64,000 nucleotides of DNA from Platerodrilus igneus. Lineage: Eukaryota; Arthropoda; Insecta; Coleoptera; Lycidae. Made by a program: the position numbers and the translations under genes. This document shows positions 42,800-54,695 of this stretch, in pieces. The stretch's first letter is position 1. Each line of letters opens with the position of its first letter. The stretch covers positions 4,490,001 through 4,554,000 of the forward strand of contig JARFIW010001104.1 of assembly GCA_036346225.1 (NCBI GenBank), given 5' to 3'. The notes beneath the pieces are model-generated. The model did no database searches, was not told the DNA's origin, and worked only from the letters and a program-made list of their open reading frames with translations.

Positions 42800-44426
42800 T
42801 CAGTTTGACGCAGCTCTAAATTCTTTTCTATTCTGAGCTAGTCTAAGAAGGTCTACATACCCTTCACAACCTAAATCTCTAATAATTTGACTAATATTGC
42901 TTTGTCTAGGCCTTCCTACTCTATTTTTATTTGGTAGTCTATAATCTAAGACTTTACTAAATAGTCCCTCATGTCTTAACTGGTGCCCTATCATTCTATC
43001 TCTCCTGACCTTCAATTGTTTCCACATACAGGTTTCCTCACCTATCCTTCTATAAACTTCCTCGTTTGTTACTCTATCTGTCCAACTAATCTTTAACATT
43101 CTCCTATAACACCACGTTTCAAAAGCTTCTATCTTTTTCTTATCTACTTCTTTAATTGTCCAAGTCTCACTACCGTATAGTAGAACGCTCCATACGTACG
43201 ACTTTAAGACACTTTTTCTATTATCTAAACTAATACTATTAGCTATTAGTAAGTTTTTCTTTTTTAAAAACATTTTTTAGCTTGAGCTATTCTAGCTACT
43301 ATATCCCTTCTGCTATGTCCATCCTTTGTAATTATACTACCTAAATAGCAAAATTCATCTATCTCCTCTAACTCGGTATTACCTATTTTTAATTTTGGTT
43401 TAGAACTAGACTGTAACTCACTTGTCATTATCTTTGTCTTTACTGAGTTAGTTCTCATACTATAGTTACTCTGTAGTATCTCATCTAAAATATTTAAAAA
43501 CTCTCCTAACTTTTTTCTAGACTCTGCTATAATGGCTATATCATCTGCAAAACGTAACATGTCTATTTTCTGTCCCTGTACACTAATACCTATCTGTTTT
43601 ATCTCTCTAGCTAAGTTTAAAGCTTCCTCAATATAAACATTAAAAATCAAGGGAGACAGTATACAACCCTGTCTAACACCATTTCTAATCTTAGCTTCCT
43701 TATCTATGTCATCAAATCTAATTACTACGCTTTGGTTTTTATATAGACTGTAAATAATTTTTCTATCCCTATTCCTATTTTTTGCAAAACCCTGAACATA
43801 AAAATCCAATTAACTCTATCAAATGCTTTTTCTAAATCTACAAACGCGAAATGAGTCTTTTTATTTTTTTGTAACCTTTCTTCAATAATTACCCTAATCA
43901 TTAGTATCGGTTCTCTAGTCCCTCTGTCTTTACGAAAACCATATTGGTCTTCGCCTACATAATTCTCAGTCAAAGCTTCTACTCTATTTTTAATTATTAT
44001 TGTTAGTATTTTGGAAGCATGAGAAGTTAAACTAACCGTTCTAAAATTCTCACACCTATCAGCTCCTGACTTTTTTGAGATTGGGATTGGGATAATAATA
44101 TTTTTTTCGAAATCTAGTGGAACCTCACCTGTGTCATATATTACTTTTACTAGTTCATATAATCTGTCTAAAGTTTTCTGACTTGCATATTTTATTAATT
44201 CTGCGGGAATATCGTCTATCCCTGGCGCTTTATTTAGTTTAAGATTCCGAACAGCTCTATCAAATTCCTCTCTTAATATTGAGAACCCTATTTCTACATC
44301 CTCTTCTTGGTCGTTCTCTAACTCATCTTCTAAATATCTTTTCCATATATCTGCTACCTCAACTTTATTTATTAGAAGCTCATTATTCTCGTCTCTAATA
44401 CCATTATATTTTTTCCTATTCCCCAA
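42800..44426 (-). pseudogene. RTE-B reverse transcriptase (three frames)
   Basis: The first frame (44426-43725) has LNKAPGIDDIPAELIKYAS, KKSGADRCENFRTVSLTSHA, GEDQYGFRKDRGTREPIL and HFAFVDLEKAFDRVNW. A shift near 43790 leads to RKIIYSLYKNQSVVIRF, VRQGCILSPLIFNVYIEEA and MLRFADDIAIIAESR, with intact FADD at plus-strand 43540-43551. A shift near 43270 leads to the thumb and C-terminus (SVLLYGSETWTIKEVDKK, WCYRRMLKISWTDRVTN, QNRKEFRAASN), stop at 42800. Family knowledge: this enzyme copies its own RNA at the nicked target. Confidence 0.88.
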
Positions 44427-44490
44427 AAAAGTTTTTAACTGCCCTGTAAGCCCTATCTGTCTTACCTACTCTCAAATCATCTTGTATTCC

Positions 44491-45744
44491 CTAACAATTC
44501 TCCTCCATCCATTTATTTCTAGCTTTTCTACACTCATGTACTATCTTATTTCTAACTGTATTATATTTTTGCTTACTTTCACTATCCACTTCTCTGAAAG
44601 GTTTAAGCTTTCTTCTATTGTCTATTAAATCTAATATCTCCTTTGTTACCCAGGGTTTTCTCGCTTCTATTTTTTTCTTACCTATAGTCTGTGTTGCCGT
44701 ATCATGTACAGTCAGTTTTATTTCTTTCCATCTATTTTCTACGTTCCCTCCTACAGCTATCTCTTTGCTCTTATTATCTAATACTCGTTTATATTCCTCT
44801 TTTACCCTACTATCATTAAGCTTACCTAGATCCCATCCCTCTCTTTTAACCTTTCTCAATTGTTTGAATTTTAGTTTACACTTCATTTTAACTAAGTTAT
44901 GATCGCTATCTATGTCAGCCCCTGGATAACTACGACAGTTTTTAACTTGGTTTCTAAATCTTTGTTTAACTAAAATATAATCTATTTGGTATCTAGCCCT
45001 ATCACCTGGCGCTTTCCAGGTATATCTTCTCCTAACATGTTTTTCGAATAGGGTGTTTACAGTTACTAATCTATGTTCCTGGCAAAACTCAACTAATCTT
45101 TCTTCTCTATCATTTCGTCTGCCATACCCAAATTTTCCTACCATTTTTCCCTCACTACCTTCTCCCACTGACGCATTAAAATCTCCCATAACTATTAAAT
45201 TCTCGTCTCCTTTTACTTTTCTCACTATACTATTTATATCCTCGTATACCTTTTCTACTTCCTCATCCTCGTACTGAGTTGTTGGCATGTAAACCTGTAC
45301 TAAAACAGTGTCTGTGGGTTTTGTACTCAATCTAAGCATAATTATTCTATCACTAAATTGTAAGTACTCTTTAACTTTATGCCCTAATCTTTTACCTAAC
45401 ACTATTCCTACCCCTGCCTGTCCATTAGTTGAAGAAGTTGTAATTATTCTATAATTATCTTTCCAAAAGTCATTACTATCTGGCTATTTCACCTTACTAA
45501 TACCTAAAATGTCCATCTTTTCCTTTCTCATTTCCACTAATAAATTCGTTAACTTATCTACTCTAAGTAATGACCTTACATTCCAAGTCCCTATCACTAA
45601 ATCGAACTGTTGTTTTATATTCTTACGAGGACGAGCCCCAAGTACCCCCTCCCGGAGATCCGATTGAGGGAGTATTTTACCTCCGGACAAGAATTTTACT
45701 TGTGAGCTCTCCATCATATGTATTTCGTGTTTTAGGCCACGCAC
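44491..45744 (-). pseudogene. RTE-B endonuclease domain (one in-frame stop)
   Basis: The frame from 45744 carries IGTWNVRSLLRVDKL (first metal-binding Asn) and MDILGISKVK, then a TAG at 45484-45486 where relatives have Trp. The same frame continues through AGVGIVLGKRLG, VQVYMPTTQYEDEEVE, VMGDFNASVGEGSEG (GDFN), RRYTWKAPGDRARYQIDYIL and SYPGADIDSDHNLV (SDH, catalytic His). The linker PWVTKEILDLIDNRRKLKPF follows, and it ends at 44491. All catalytic boxes of the EEP nuclease are intact; one base change causes the stop. Confidence 0.85.
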
Positions 45745-46079
45745 ACCTGGGAAAATTGTGGTAGGCTCCCATATCTTTCCACAACGCAGTTTTTAAAGAT
45801 TTTAGCAAAAAGTCGTATCCGTCACGGCCAACCCCAAACAAGCTTGTAAATTATCGAGGATCACCCGAGACCAACCGACCCTCCTCCAATATCTTTTAGC
45901 CAGCAAGGCTGCTGCCCCTTGCTGCGCCTTTTAATCGCGTTTTACGATAAGCAGGCTTACTATAGTAGTATTCTTTATCCCCTACTATAGGGATGCCCAG
46001 CATCTTATTTGCTCATATTTAACGTTTAAAAAGAAACATTTTAAAACCAAATAGTTAGTATTTGGTGCATACATTTATC

Positions 46080-46260
46080 GATTTGAGACCCACGATCTTT
46101 GCGGATTTACAAAAAAATCCTGATGAATTCTTAATTTATTTCCAAATGACCATAAAGTCATTCGATGAACTCGTGGAAAAAACATTCCCACAATTTTGTC
46201 TCAAGATACTCGTATGAGACTTTCTATACCTCCTCTGGAAATGTTGGCTGTAACTCTAAG
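46080..46260 (+). pseudogene. PIF/Harbinger transposase exon (HARBI1-like)
   Basis: Frame: LQKNPDEFLIYFQMTIKSFD then ELVEKTFPQFC. After a one-base shift near 46200 it reads QDTRMRLSIPPLEMLAVTL and ends at CTAAG|GTAAGT (46260/46261), an intact splice donor. The FxxYFRMxxxxFDELL and IPPxERLAVTLR pattern is that of the N-terminal part of Harbinger/HARBI1 transposases. No DDE region or inverted ends were found nearby. Confidence 0.65.
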
Positions 46261-48474
46261 GTAAGTGAATTTCATTTATTTACCGATTCATTAACTCATT
46301 TACTTTTATTTTGTCCTACTTTTTTTATTTCTTTAATTCTATTTTTAATTTTGTTTCAAAGATAAATAAAAATTGATACAGGACTCCTGAATTTTAAACA
46401 ACAAATTGAGTGCATTTCCATAAACATATTTATTGAAAACAAATTTTTAATTTAGTCATTAAAGTATGCATTTTCAATATTTGGGAACATTTATAAAACA
46501 CACTGTATACATAAGTTGAGTAAATGGAAGTGTTATAAGATATGTTTAGAGGAGTGAGTAGAAACACCATGGATTTATATTAAAAATAATAATAATTCCA
46601 AATGGTAAAAACTAAAGAAACAAGGATAACTCCTCGGGGTTGCTCTGATTTAAATTTTTTTTACAGATTTGGAGAGCTGAGAACACATAAATATTATAGA
46701 AACAGAACAAATCAACTATGCTAACTATATTTATTTGGCCAAATCTGCGTGTAAAAGAGTAAATTTATTAATTGTAAGGATTCATCCAATCTAAATTGGT
46801 ATCTATAAGTTGATGTAATTACAATCGTTGTGCTTTTCCTGGTTACAAGTCGCGCTAACGTAAATGTCCGTTTAATAAGAACAATTGTTGTATAAATTCA
46901 AATATAAAAGAACAGTTTAAAATATGTAACAGGTTGAAAAAATTTAATGACTTACGGCTTAACTATACAAGGCTCAAGCGACTTGTGAAAGACCAAAAAT
47001 GAGGTTGTCAGTAATCTTTTGAATCCAACATGTGTTGGAAAACCATCCACTACCGGACCACTTTTACCAGTAATACAAATTTACTTAATTACGCCGTCAA
47101 GTTCGAGTTCGGCAGCCAGTAAGCCCGAATTTATAAAATTAAACCTGATACTCAGTCGGCACTACAGTCGCTTGTCAATTAAATTACAACAACTTTAAAT
47201 TATCAACTAATTTAATTCCCTCTATTGTGATTCGACGGTGTTTATAAGCTTAAACTAAGAAATTAAATTAGATTAAAACCGCGCATTCCCCAAAGGATTC
47301 TGGACCGTATTTAGTGCATACTCACCCGTACGTTTAGAGTGCATACCAATCTTCCGTTGGCAGTAAGAAATAATTAGGTGTAGGTAGGCGACCAAATCTT
47401 CGGAATTGCCTAGGTATTTATAAATATCGTGGTGGCTGCAATCACATAAACATTGATTTGTAGTATAAGTAAATTTTGCAGTTAATTTTAAACGAGTACG
47501 TTTTAGTGTGATGGCGTAAGCCAATATAATGTTCATGCGAGTGCACCTAATAATTTAAGGGATGCTTCTTTGATGTTCTATGCGCTGTTATATGCTTAAT
47601 GCTTTATTTAGATATCTATATATTTCTATTCTACGTCAAGATTATACAGGTACATTTTATTGTTTTGTCGCTTGATTTGTTTTGTTTGGCGTTTTGCCTC
47701 TTTTTGGTCAAAGTATCTATAGAAACAAAAATTTAAATTAGAATAAGTCACTTAGGAACTATAGGGAACGCAACGGGCGAATTTAGGCTAAAGTTAGAAT
47801 AAATTACTTAGACAGGGGTGGACGATATTGTGAATTTATAGAGTACAAATATATGGCCGGATTTGCTATTAATAAATTTAGCGTATATTTAAAAATTCGA
47901 ATTCATTAATAAATACTAATACTAGCTAACTTTAGCTTTAATTTAGAAATTATATTTAACGATTAATTAATTTTGAAGACAGATTTATATGAAGCACGTA
48001 ATTGTTCGCGTTTAAACCCAATGTAGTACTTTCGAGTGGAGCACTGAGGACGTGACTGCAAGTGTTGATCCTTATTCAAATTATGCGGTATGGTATTAGT
48101 AAGCTAACATGTTCCCGAAGGCTTACGCGATGTCCTGTTTCATAGGGTTTGTAAACTTAAACTGTTTTAAGGTCAAGATCAACGGTGTTCTGGTATGTAA
48201 AAATACTTATTTTTATTTTCACACTGCTCATTTATTACTACAGCTGCGCTCTTGATTAGTTCTTACACATTACATTTTAAGACGTTTTATGGGTTTTTGT
48301 CTATTTGAGTAACTTACAATGATTTTGGTGTCCTTTGCAATGCGTGAAAATGTTTACGAATACTCGTTCGTAGGATAATTATTTATGAAGAAATATATCG
48401 GTGTCTTTCTAATTTGACATTCAAGATGTGAAGTCCCTTTTATTGTTGGTTGTAAAACCATACACTGAAAAAAA
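46261..48474. other. Intergenic, no gene seen
   Basis: AT-rich spacer with no supported coding frame. A somewhat GC-richer patch at 47030-47170 (cactaccggaccactttt ... cactacagtcgcttg) has the look of a retrotransposon end but cannot be assigned. Confidence 0.45.
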
Positions 48475-49064
48475 ATGAAAAACAATCGAAAATAACAGGA
48501 ATTTTACTGATGCCCGTATACGATTCCGCGTCTTTAATGCAGCACAAATCTTAAAACTAAATCAGACTAACACTTAAATAATACGCTATAAACTACTAAC
48601 TTTTAGCTGGAAGAATAAATTCCTTTAACAAGTAAAAATCAGGGTTTCCTAAATATTTTTTCTTTATGTGTAGTTAAAAGAACAGGTCCCAATCATGCGG
48701 GAGGTAGGTAGTTCCCCGTTTTGAGTAGAATTCATATTATTAAAACTTGTGACACTTGGTATACTTTTGGAAGATACATGTAACAACTTGAATCTAAAAT
48801 ACAAGACCCTAACTAAAATCATTAATATTAAATTCTATTATTCTAACGTAAAATTAACCTTCTACATTAATTATCATAACCAATCCTAATAAAATAAACT
48901 AGAATTTATACAAATGAATTGGTAAACTCAACCCACAATAACACCACTTTACGTTACAACTTCAATAATGACGTGTCCAATTTGTGGATATTCCACGCTT
49001 TCCTGTTTTATTCATCGATTTCTTAAAACGCACATTCAGTCAATGATTTGCAGTTCGATGGGGT

Positions 49065-49072
49065 TATAAAAG
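49065..49072 (+). promoter_or_regulatory. TATA box of gene 3
   Basis: TATAAAAG 84 bases before the ATG, in the conserved context gatggggttataaaagtgg, with an initiator-like acagttt about 25 bases downstream. Confidence 0.8.
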
Positions 49073-49148
49073 TGGTCGCTAGAAATATTTTGCAACAGTT
49101 TTAAGAGCACAAGTTCAAGAGTAAGAGTCAATAAACAAGTTTAGTATA

Positions 49149-52100
49149 ATGGCGCTCTTAAACTTGAAATGGGTAAGTTGAAAGCTTATAGTTTTTACCG
49201 TTAATGTACATTATTTTGTGAATAATCCTTGCAATTAAATTATTTATGAAAAAAAATGCAAAAAAATAAGAAGGTTTGCTTGTTTTCTCAAATTGACATA
49301 TAAAATGTTTTTTTCGACTTCGATTACCAAATAATTTCAAGGATTGTCCAAAGTTATTATTTTTAGTCATTGTTAAGGTTTTTAATTTGTAATAGGTTAG
49401 TATCTTGTATTAAATTGCATGTAGTGAATTGACCTTCTAAATAACAGGTTTATAAGACCTAACTATAGATTAACATCCTCTGGTATTATAAATTTGATCT
49501 ATTTTTTTTAGAATCATGTATCCGATAAAAATATTTGCATATGATCTATTTCACACACCTTCAGTCTTATTTTTAAGAAGATTATTTAAGCTAAAGATGA
49601 ATACCTCTTCGGTCCAAAAACAGATAAAGACATTTTACAGATTACCAGTTTGAAAATATAGTTTTCTTAACATTTTATGTACCTTAATGTTGGCTTAAAA
49701 ATAATGAAAAAACTGGCTGAGTTAATAACCAAATAGAATTTTCTAAGAGACGTCGAAATATGTTGCATAACCTACCAACGAAATTGCTTTTAATAAACAG
49801 TAAAATATAATGATGACCAAATACAATATAAATTATTTTAAGGTATTAGTAATCTGAAAATTATCATGTGATATTATAATTTAACTGCAAAAATGTCATT
49901 CAGCCCTTGAATTTTTTCTTTGTAATTGTTAAAGGTTTTGGTGCAAATTGTCAGATTAAAATTTAAAAAAATCTTATGGCTGATACCGAGTTAAATCAAC
50001 ATCACACCGAAGTGAAACAATCCTTCTTAAATATTTTAGAAATTACTACCAATGACTAGACACGCGATTCCAATAGATCAACATAATAGATACCTGAAAA
50101 TTCCTATTTTCAGATAATCCCAAGGAAAGGCCATATATTCAAAAATTGAAAAATTTAACTTCGGAGCAAGATAACCATTTCGTAGCTAAGGGTTTTAAGT
50201 TCATCGAACTTAAATATATAAACAAGTAGAGTACAAAAATGCAAAATAATCACCTACTCTAAATCAGAAAATTATCTAGAAAACACTGCAGTAAAAGAAT
50301 ACTAAATTGAAAACCCAAATTAGAACTCTAGCAGCAACAACTATTATACATCGCAAAAAATTTTAACACATTCAATTTGTAGTCCATAGATCCTTCTAAT
50401 TATTTTTCAAATTGCGTTCAATTGCATTTTCTTAAATATAAAAGGCCATTTTTTATTTCCTATAATTATCATCATACAGAAATACCTTGAACTGTAAATG
50501 ATACTTTTCTCTATTAATCACTTAAATTAGTGAGGTTCGTCATAGAAATAGACAACCTTTGTAGCAGGAAGGTCTATACAAATTTCCCTGAGAACATTAG
50601 TAAACATTTATGATTAATTTAATTTACTAACCATGCTTGTAAATTTTCAAGATAACTAATACTTTTAAATTTGTGGTTTAGTATGTAATCAACATCACGG
50701 GAATCAAAGACCGACTAGTTACTTTCAAATGGAGTCATATTGCAACGTAAATACTAAACGTATTATTCAACTTCCTCTTTATATGCTAAAAGGTTGAAAG
50801 AACGAGTTTCCTTAATACATCCTATTTTCTTTCGGTACTGTATGTCTAAACCAGGAAAATCAATTTCTATGAAAAAAATACCACAGCTCTTCTTGGTCAA
50901 GTCGTTCAAAATCACATGCCATACACAGATAACATTTTTCTATTCCTTACACGGTGTAAGACGAAAATTTTCATAGTATGCATGTGAATAACTAAATTTT
51001 TGTAATTTCAGGTTAGAAAACAGGACTAAAACAATAAATAAACACTCATAAGTTGCTAAAATATTTTGAGAGTTACAGCTTAAACTGATATATTTAAAAC
51101 CCAAAAAAGATAACATTTTGCAGTAACATAAAATATTTAAAATATATTTCTACGGAACCTCTCAATTTTGTTATTAAGATCCACTCATTTTACCATAGTA
51201 ATACTGTTTTACGTACTAAATTAATATTTTTCTCTTATGTATGTATCGATTAAAACCTGACAATATTCCTTTGAGAATGTTATTTTTGTGTTTTTTAGTA
51301 GATAAGGTTCTTATAAATAAACTGAAAAGTTGCTTAAAAAGGTAAAATATAATCAGCTAAAAAACACTACAGCAGAGGAACAATCTAGTTGTTTTTTTCT
51401 GTACGTCATACACGCCATTTTATAAGTAGGAAACACAAAACTATCGTACCGAAAAGGAAGGCAATTCCTATTGACGCTAGGAAAAAAACTAAATCAAACA
51501 AAAATCAATGTATCATTTGCAAAAACTAGAAATGCCCATCCTTCCGTTGTACTACATCTACAAATTTTATCTTACAAATCACCTGCCAAATAATCTACCC
51601 ATATACTCACATATCACATATATTTAAAATTGCAAAATTTTGCATGATGTTTTTACTAATTTGTTTCTTGAATAAACTGTAAATTAAACTAATTATTTTT
51701 AGGTCCTACTGACGTACTTTTTGAATTCGCTGTTCGTTAATGGTGGCGTTATAACTCCAAACATACATTTAGATAAACAGCTACATGAATTAGAACAACA
51801 CAAAGAACACGCAATCCATGAATTAGAACACCATACTGCAAAGAAAGTCCATGAGATAGAACACCAAAAACAAGCAGAAAAGCATCATGTTATAGAACAC
51901 GAACATGCCGTCAAACATGATATTGAAAATCGGTACAAACTTAATCAAAATCTTGCTCTAAAACACGAAATCGAACTTAAAATTCACGAACTGGAGAAGC
52001 ATCAACATGAACTAGAACAGCACAGCGGTCACGCTATTCATGATTTAGAGCGTATAAAACACGAACTGGAACAAAAACGCCATGAACTGGAACTTCACAC

Positions 52101-52536
52101 TGGTCACAAACTGCATGATCTAGAGAAACAAAAGCATGACTTGGCAATTAAGAAGCACGAAATAGAAAAGCATATTGATCACAAATTACATGATATTGAA
52201 CATCATAAACTTGAAGAACACAAACGTTTGGCAGAGCATGAGCACGCCATAAAACATCATATTGATCATGACCTTCATGATTTGGAACATCACAAACACG
52301 ATCTTGATCTCAAGCACCACACAGATATTCATCATAAACACATTTTAGAACACGATCTCGCGTTAGGGCACAAGTTTCACGATCTAGATCATCATAAGTA
52401 TATTCTTGAGAAAGACCATGCTTTCAAACATCATTTAGACCATAAATATCATAACTTGGATCACCACATTGACCATAAACTTTACGAACATGTCCCAATT
52501 GTTCCACCAATTAAACACGACATTCATCACTTCTAA
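49149..52536 (+). CDS. Secreted His-rich helical repeat protein, gene 3; join(49149..49172,51703..52536)
   Basis: Same architecture as gene 2: 24-base exon 1 (MALLNLKW), GTAAGT donor at 49173, acceptor tttttag at 51702, and exon 2 in phase 0 starting VLLTYFLNSLFVNGG to complete the signal peptide. Product 285 residues with no frameshift. It differs from gene 2 at about 17 of 271 residues, several of them exchanges that remove or add His (for example EHHTGHAI to EQHSGHAI, KQKQNLA to KQKHDLA). Leu and Ile positions of the 25-residue repeat are kept, with the exception of conservative changes near the C-terminus. An open frame with mainly conservative substitutions suggests that both copies have been under constraint. 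Function unknown; extracellular helical structural or metal-binding protein is inference. Confidence 0.88.
49173..51702 (+). other. Intron of gene 3
   Basis: 2530-base GT..AG intron, homologous to that of gene 2 (2461 bases) throughout. It contains a short extra segment just before the acceptor region (about 51575-51625). No nested gene seen. Confidence 0.85.
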
Positions 52537-52731
52537 ACTCAGCTCAAAGATGCCATTCCCACTAAGTCGATTTTATAGAAGAAATAACAAATGGTCAGGT
52601 TTCAAAAATGTGTTTTTCTTACAATAATCTGAATAATTAAGTTATTTAGCTTAGTACATTTGGCACCATCTTTTATTATAAAAATTGACTATAACATTGT
52701 ATCAATTTGTAAAATCTTTTTAATGATGTTA

Positions 52732-52737
52732 AATAAA
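52732..52737 (+). promoter_or_regulatory. Poly(A) signal of gene 3
   Basis: AATAAA 196 bases after the stop, in tgatgttaaataaatga, homologous to the gene 2 signal. Confidence 0.75.
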
Positions 52738-52800
52738 TGAGCTTAACAGCTTTCATTATAATTATAACGATATGTTTATAATGTTAAATCATCTAGTATA

Positions 52801-53810
52801 TTGTGGGCAAATAGTGACCCGCTGGCTACATACCGCCCGCCACAGAAGGCATCTCTGTGGATCAGCTAGGTATGCGAATTAAGGTTCGAGCCTTGGGAAC
52901 TGCCTTTTTAAAAACCAGTTCCAAAACTTCTTAACACATTTATTTTATTTATACAGAAATTAATTGTGGAATTTTGACAAGTTGAATTTAAGCTTCAAAT
53001 TAATTAATAATGTACTATTTTTCTAACACAATGCAATCTAAAACATACTGACTGTGGGATTTGACTTCGGCTATAAGTACCCCTCCATAACTGTAACTGA
53101 ATTCTTGTATTCTTAACTTTATTCATAATTACAATGTTGTAACCTTAATTTCTAAGTAAACACGCTACCTGACCGTCTGTGACCTGACATCTGCAGTGTC
53201 ACTATCGTCTGCGATACAAAGTAGCGCATCCGTTCTCATGAACGTTAATAAAATTTTCCTTGTATTTACTTTGTTGCACGTCACTTAACATTTTCTTACA
53301 CTTTCTAATAATTTTCTAATTATTCTATTTTATAACATATATATCAATTGGGGGATACATAACTCGCGTACGGCTATTGATCCCAAGGTCCCTTCTCCAC
53401 ACGGACCACTTGAAAAATGTTAAGCGAGCACTTTTCACAAAACTACACTCTCGTTCGATGAGAGGTAATATGTAGTCCCGTATGTGATCGCTGACATGCA
53501 CGTTAAAAATCCCTACGTTGTTTGAAAAGGTAAGGTTTTGGCAAAATTTAAAATTTCCATGTAAAAAAACTGGCCTCGTGGCCAATGTACTGCCTTTGGG
53601 TAGAGGATTGAAAAATAACAAAGAAATCATTGGCAACAGAGTTTTTGTGAGCCACCACGACAGTCAATAAAATTCCCTTTGAACCAGATCCATTTGCGAC
53701 CAAAGATTTGTCTCGTATTTTCCACTAGGACGGCTAAAAGGTGCGGTTCTCAACCAATTTCAGCTCCCACAAAGTGGCCCTCGAGTCAAAACAATTGCCT
53801 ACCCCCTGAT
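52801..53810. mobile_element. hAT-like non-autonomous element, copy 2
   Basis: About 1010 bp flanked by a perfect 8-bp direct repeat ctagtata (52793-52800 and 53811-53818), the target duplication length of hAT elements. The left end ttgtgggcaaatagtgac and right end ttgcctaccccctgat are an imperfect inverted pair. No transposase frame. It contains a SINE in its right half. Confidence 0.7.
53360..53625 (+). mobile_element. tRNA-derived SINE, copy 4
   Basis: Plus-strand SINE body inside the hAT-like element: aaaaatgttaagcgagcac, ctctcgttcgatgagaggta, catgcacgttaaaaatccct, gcaaaatttaaaatttccat, ggccaatgtactgcc, ending at ggattgaaaaataac. The tRNA-like head is badly worn (ttgatcccaaggtccc). Confidence 0.6.
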
Positions 53811-54147
53811 CTAGTATAAGCAAAAAATAATGTGGCAATACTCTAATAACAAACAGTGATAGAGGAAAGTGAACAAATAATCAATTGTAAATATTAACGA
53901 TACTCAAGCATTTTTTATAAATTATCACATAAACAACATTCTGCACTTGGCAGAGCGGCTGTGTACGAGGTTGATAGAGGGACAGTTTTTATGTTTTACA
54001 TACTGAGACAGAGAGAGCGCCACTAATCAAATGTCGGTACTAAAAATTAACCTCCATTTTTAGTTTATCTAAATCCAAAGTTTCAGTGCGGTACGTGTAG
54101 TGTTGTAGCTACAATGTTTTGTCGAAGTTTACTAGTTAATCGAAAAA

Positions 54148-54290
54148 TGGAATTAAACCGTGAAAATTTCTGTGCAATAATTTGCGAAAACAATTATCTC
54201 ACCAAGAATGCCTTGTCGAGTTGGTTTTGTTTTCTGCAATTAAGCACCACATCAACCAACAATTTCTCGTTAGTATGGACGGATTAGTTT
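54148..54290 (+). pseudogene. Mariner N-terminal fragment
   Basis: MELNRENFCAII at 54148 parallels MEITRENF of the mariner at 29931. In a shifted frame SHQECLVEL then INQQF and VSMDG follow. The rest of the transposase is absent. Confidence 0.45.
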
Positions 54291-54616
54291 TAGCGACGAT
54301 TCAAGCGCATCTTACCGTTTAAAAACGACAAATTCTTATGGTTTAAAAACGCGAATTCTTACATTTTAAAGTTCATAAATACATCGCGCAAGCGCGGAAA
54401 GAGCGACGCCACGGGCGGTGGGTAACGCTAATCTTATACAGATTTGGCGCGCCCATCTGTCAATGACGTCACCAATGCACAAATTTAATACGCAATTATC
54501 GGAAAAATACATAAATTTAAGACAATAGGTTATACAGCAATTACTCACATGAATATGTCCCTGGGTTAAAGTTGGCTTCTGTTCAAGTACATCAGGGCTA
54601 CTATTAGGTAAATAAG

Positions 54617-54695
54617 GCCTGTCCTAATTCAAAACGCGACAGACGTATTTTCCATGTGTAAAATACGTCTGTCACGTTTTGAATTAGGATCGGCC
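54617..54695. repeat. Long near-perfect hairpin
   Basis: Arms 54617-54652 and 54659-54695 are inverted copies (left arm tcctaattcaaaacgcgaca then gacgtatttt) with an 8-base loop and only about two differences, one of them a small indel. Either a pair of fused transposon ends or a cruciform-forming site. Confidence 0.9.

Larger units (their letters stand above)
42765..46000 (-). mobile_element. RTE family B, nearly full-length LINE
   Basis: About 3.2 kb on the minus strand: 5' UTR (about 46000-45745), endonuclease (45744-44491), RT (44426-42800), a very short 3' UTR and an A-rich end near 42765. A few stops and homopolymer-associated frameshifts are the only damage, so this is the best-kept transposon in the window. 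Distinct from family A in sequence. Confidence 0.88.
48475..53975 (+). repeat. Segmental duplication block, unit 2 (contains gene 3)
   Basis: Aligns with 24895-31583 through upstream region, promoter, exon 1, intron, exon 2, 3' UTR and the hAT-like element to gctgtgtacgaggttgatag at about 53955. It lacks the mariner of unit 1. Scattered substitutions and small indels show the two units have diverged for some time. Confidence 0.85.

Noticed and set aside
44618..45764. Plus-strand Ser/Leu/Phe-rich frames
   Set aside because: Shadows of the RTE-B endonuclease coded on the minus strand.
54366..54548. Minus-strand 60-codon frame
   Set aside because: Short, compositionally random, no neighbour or motif support.
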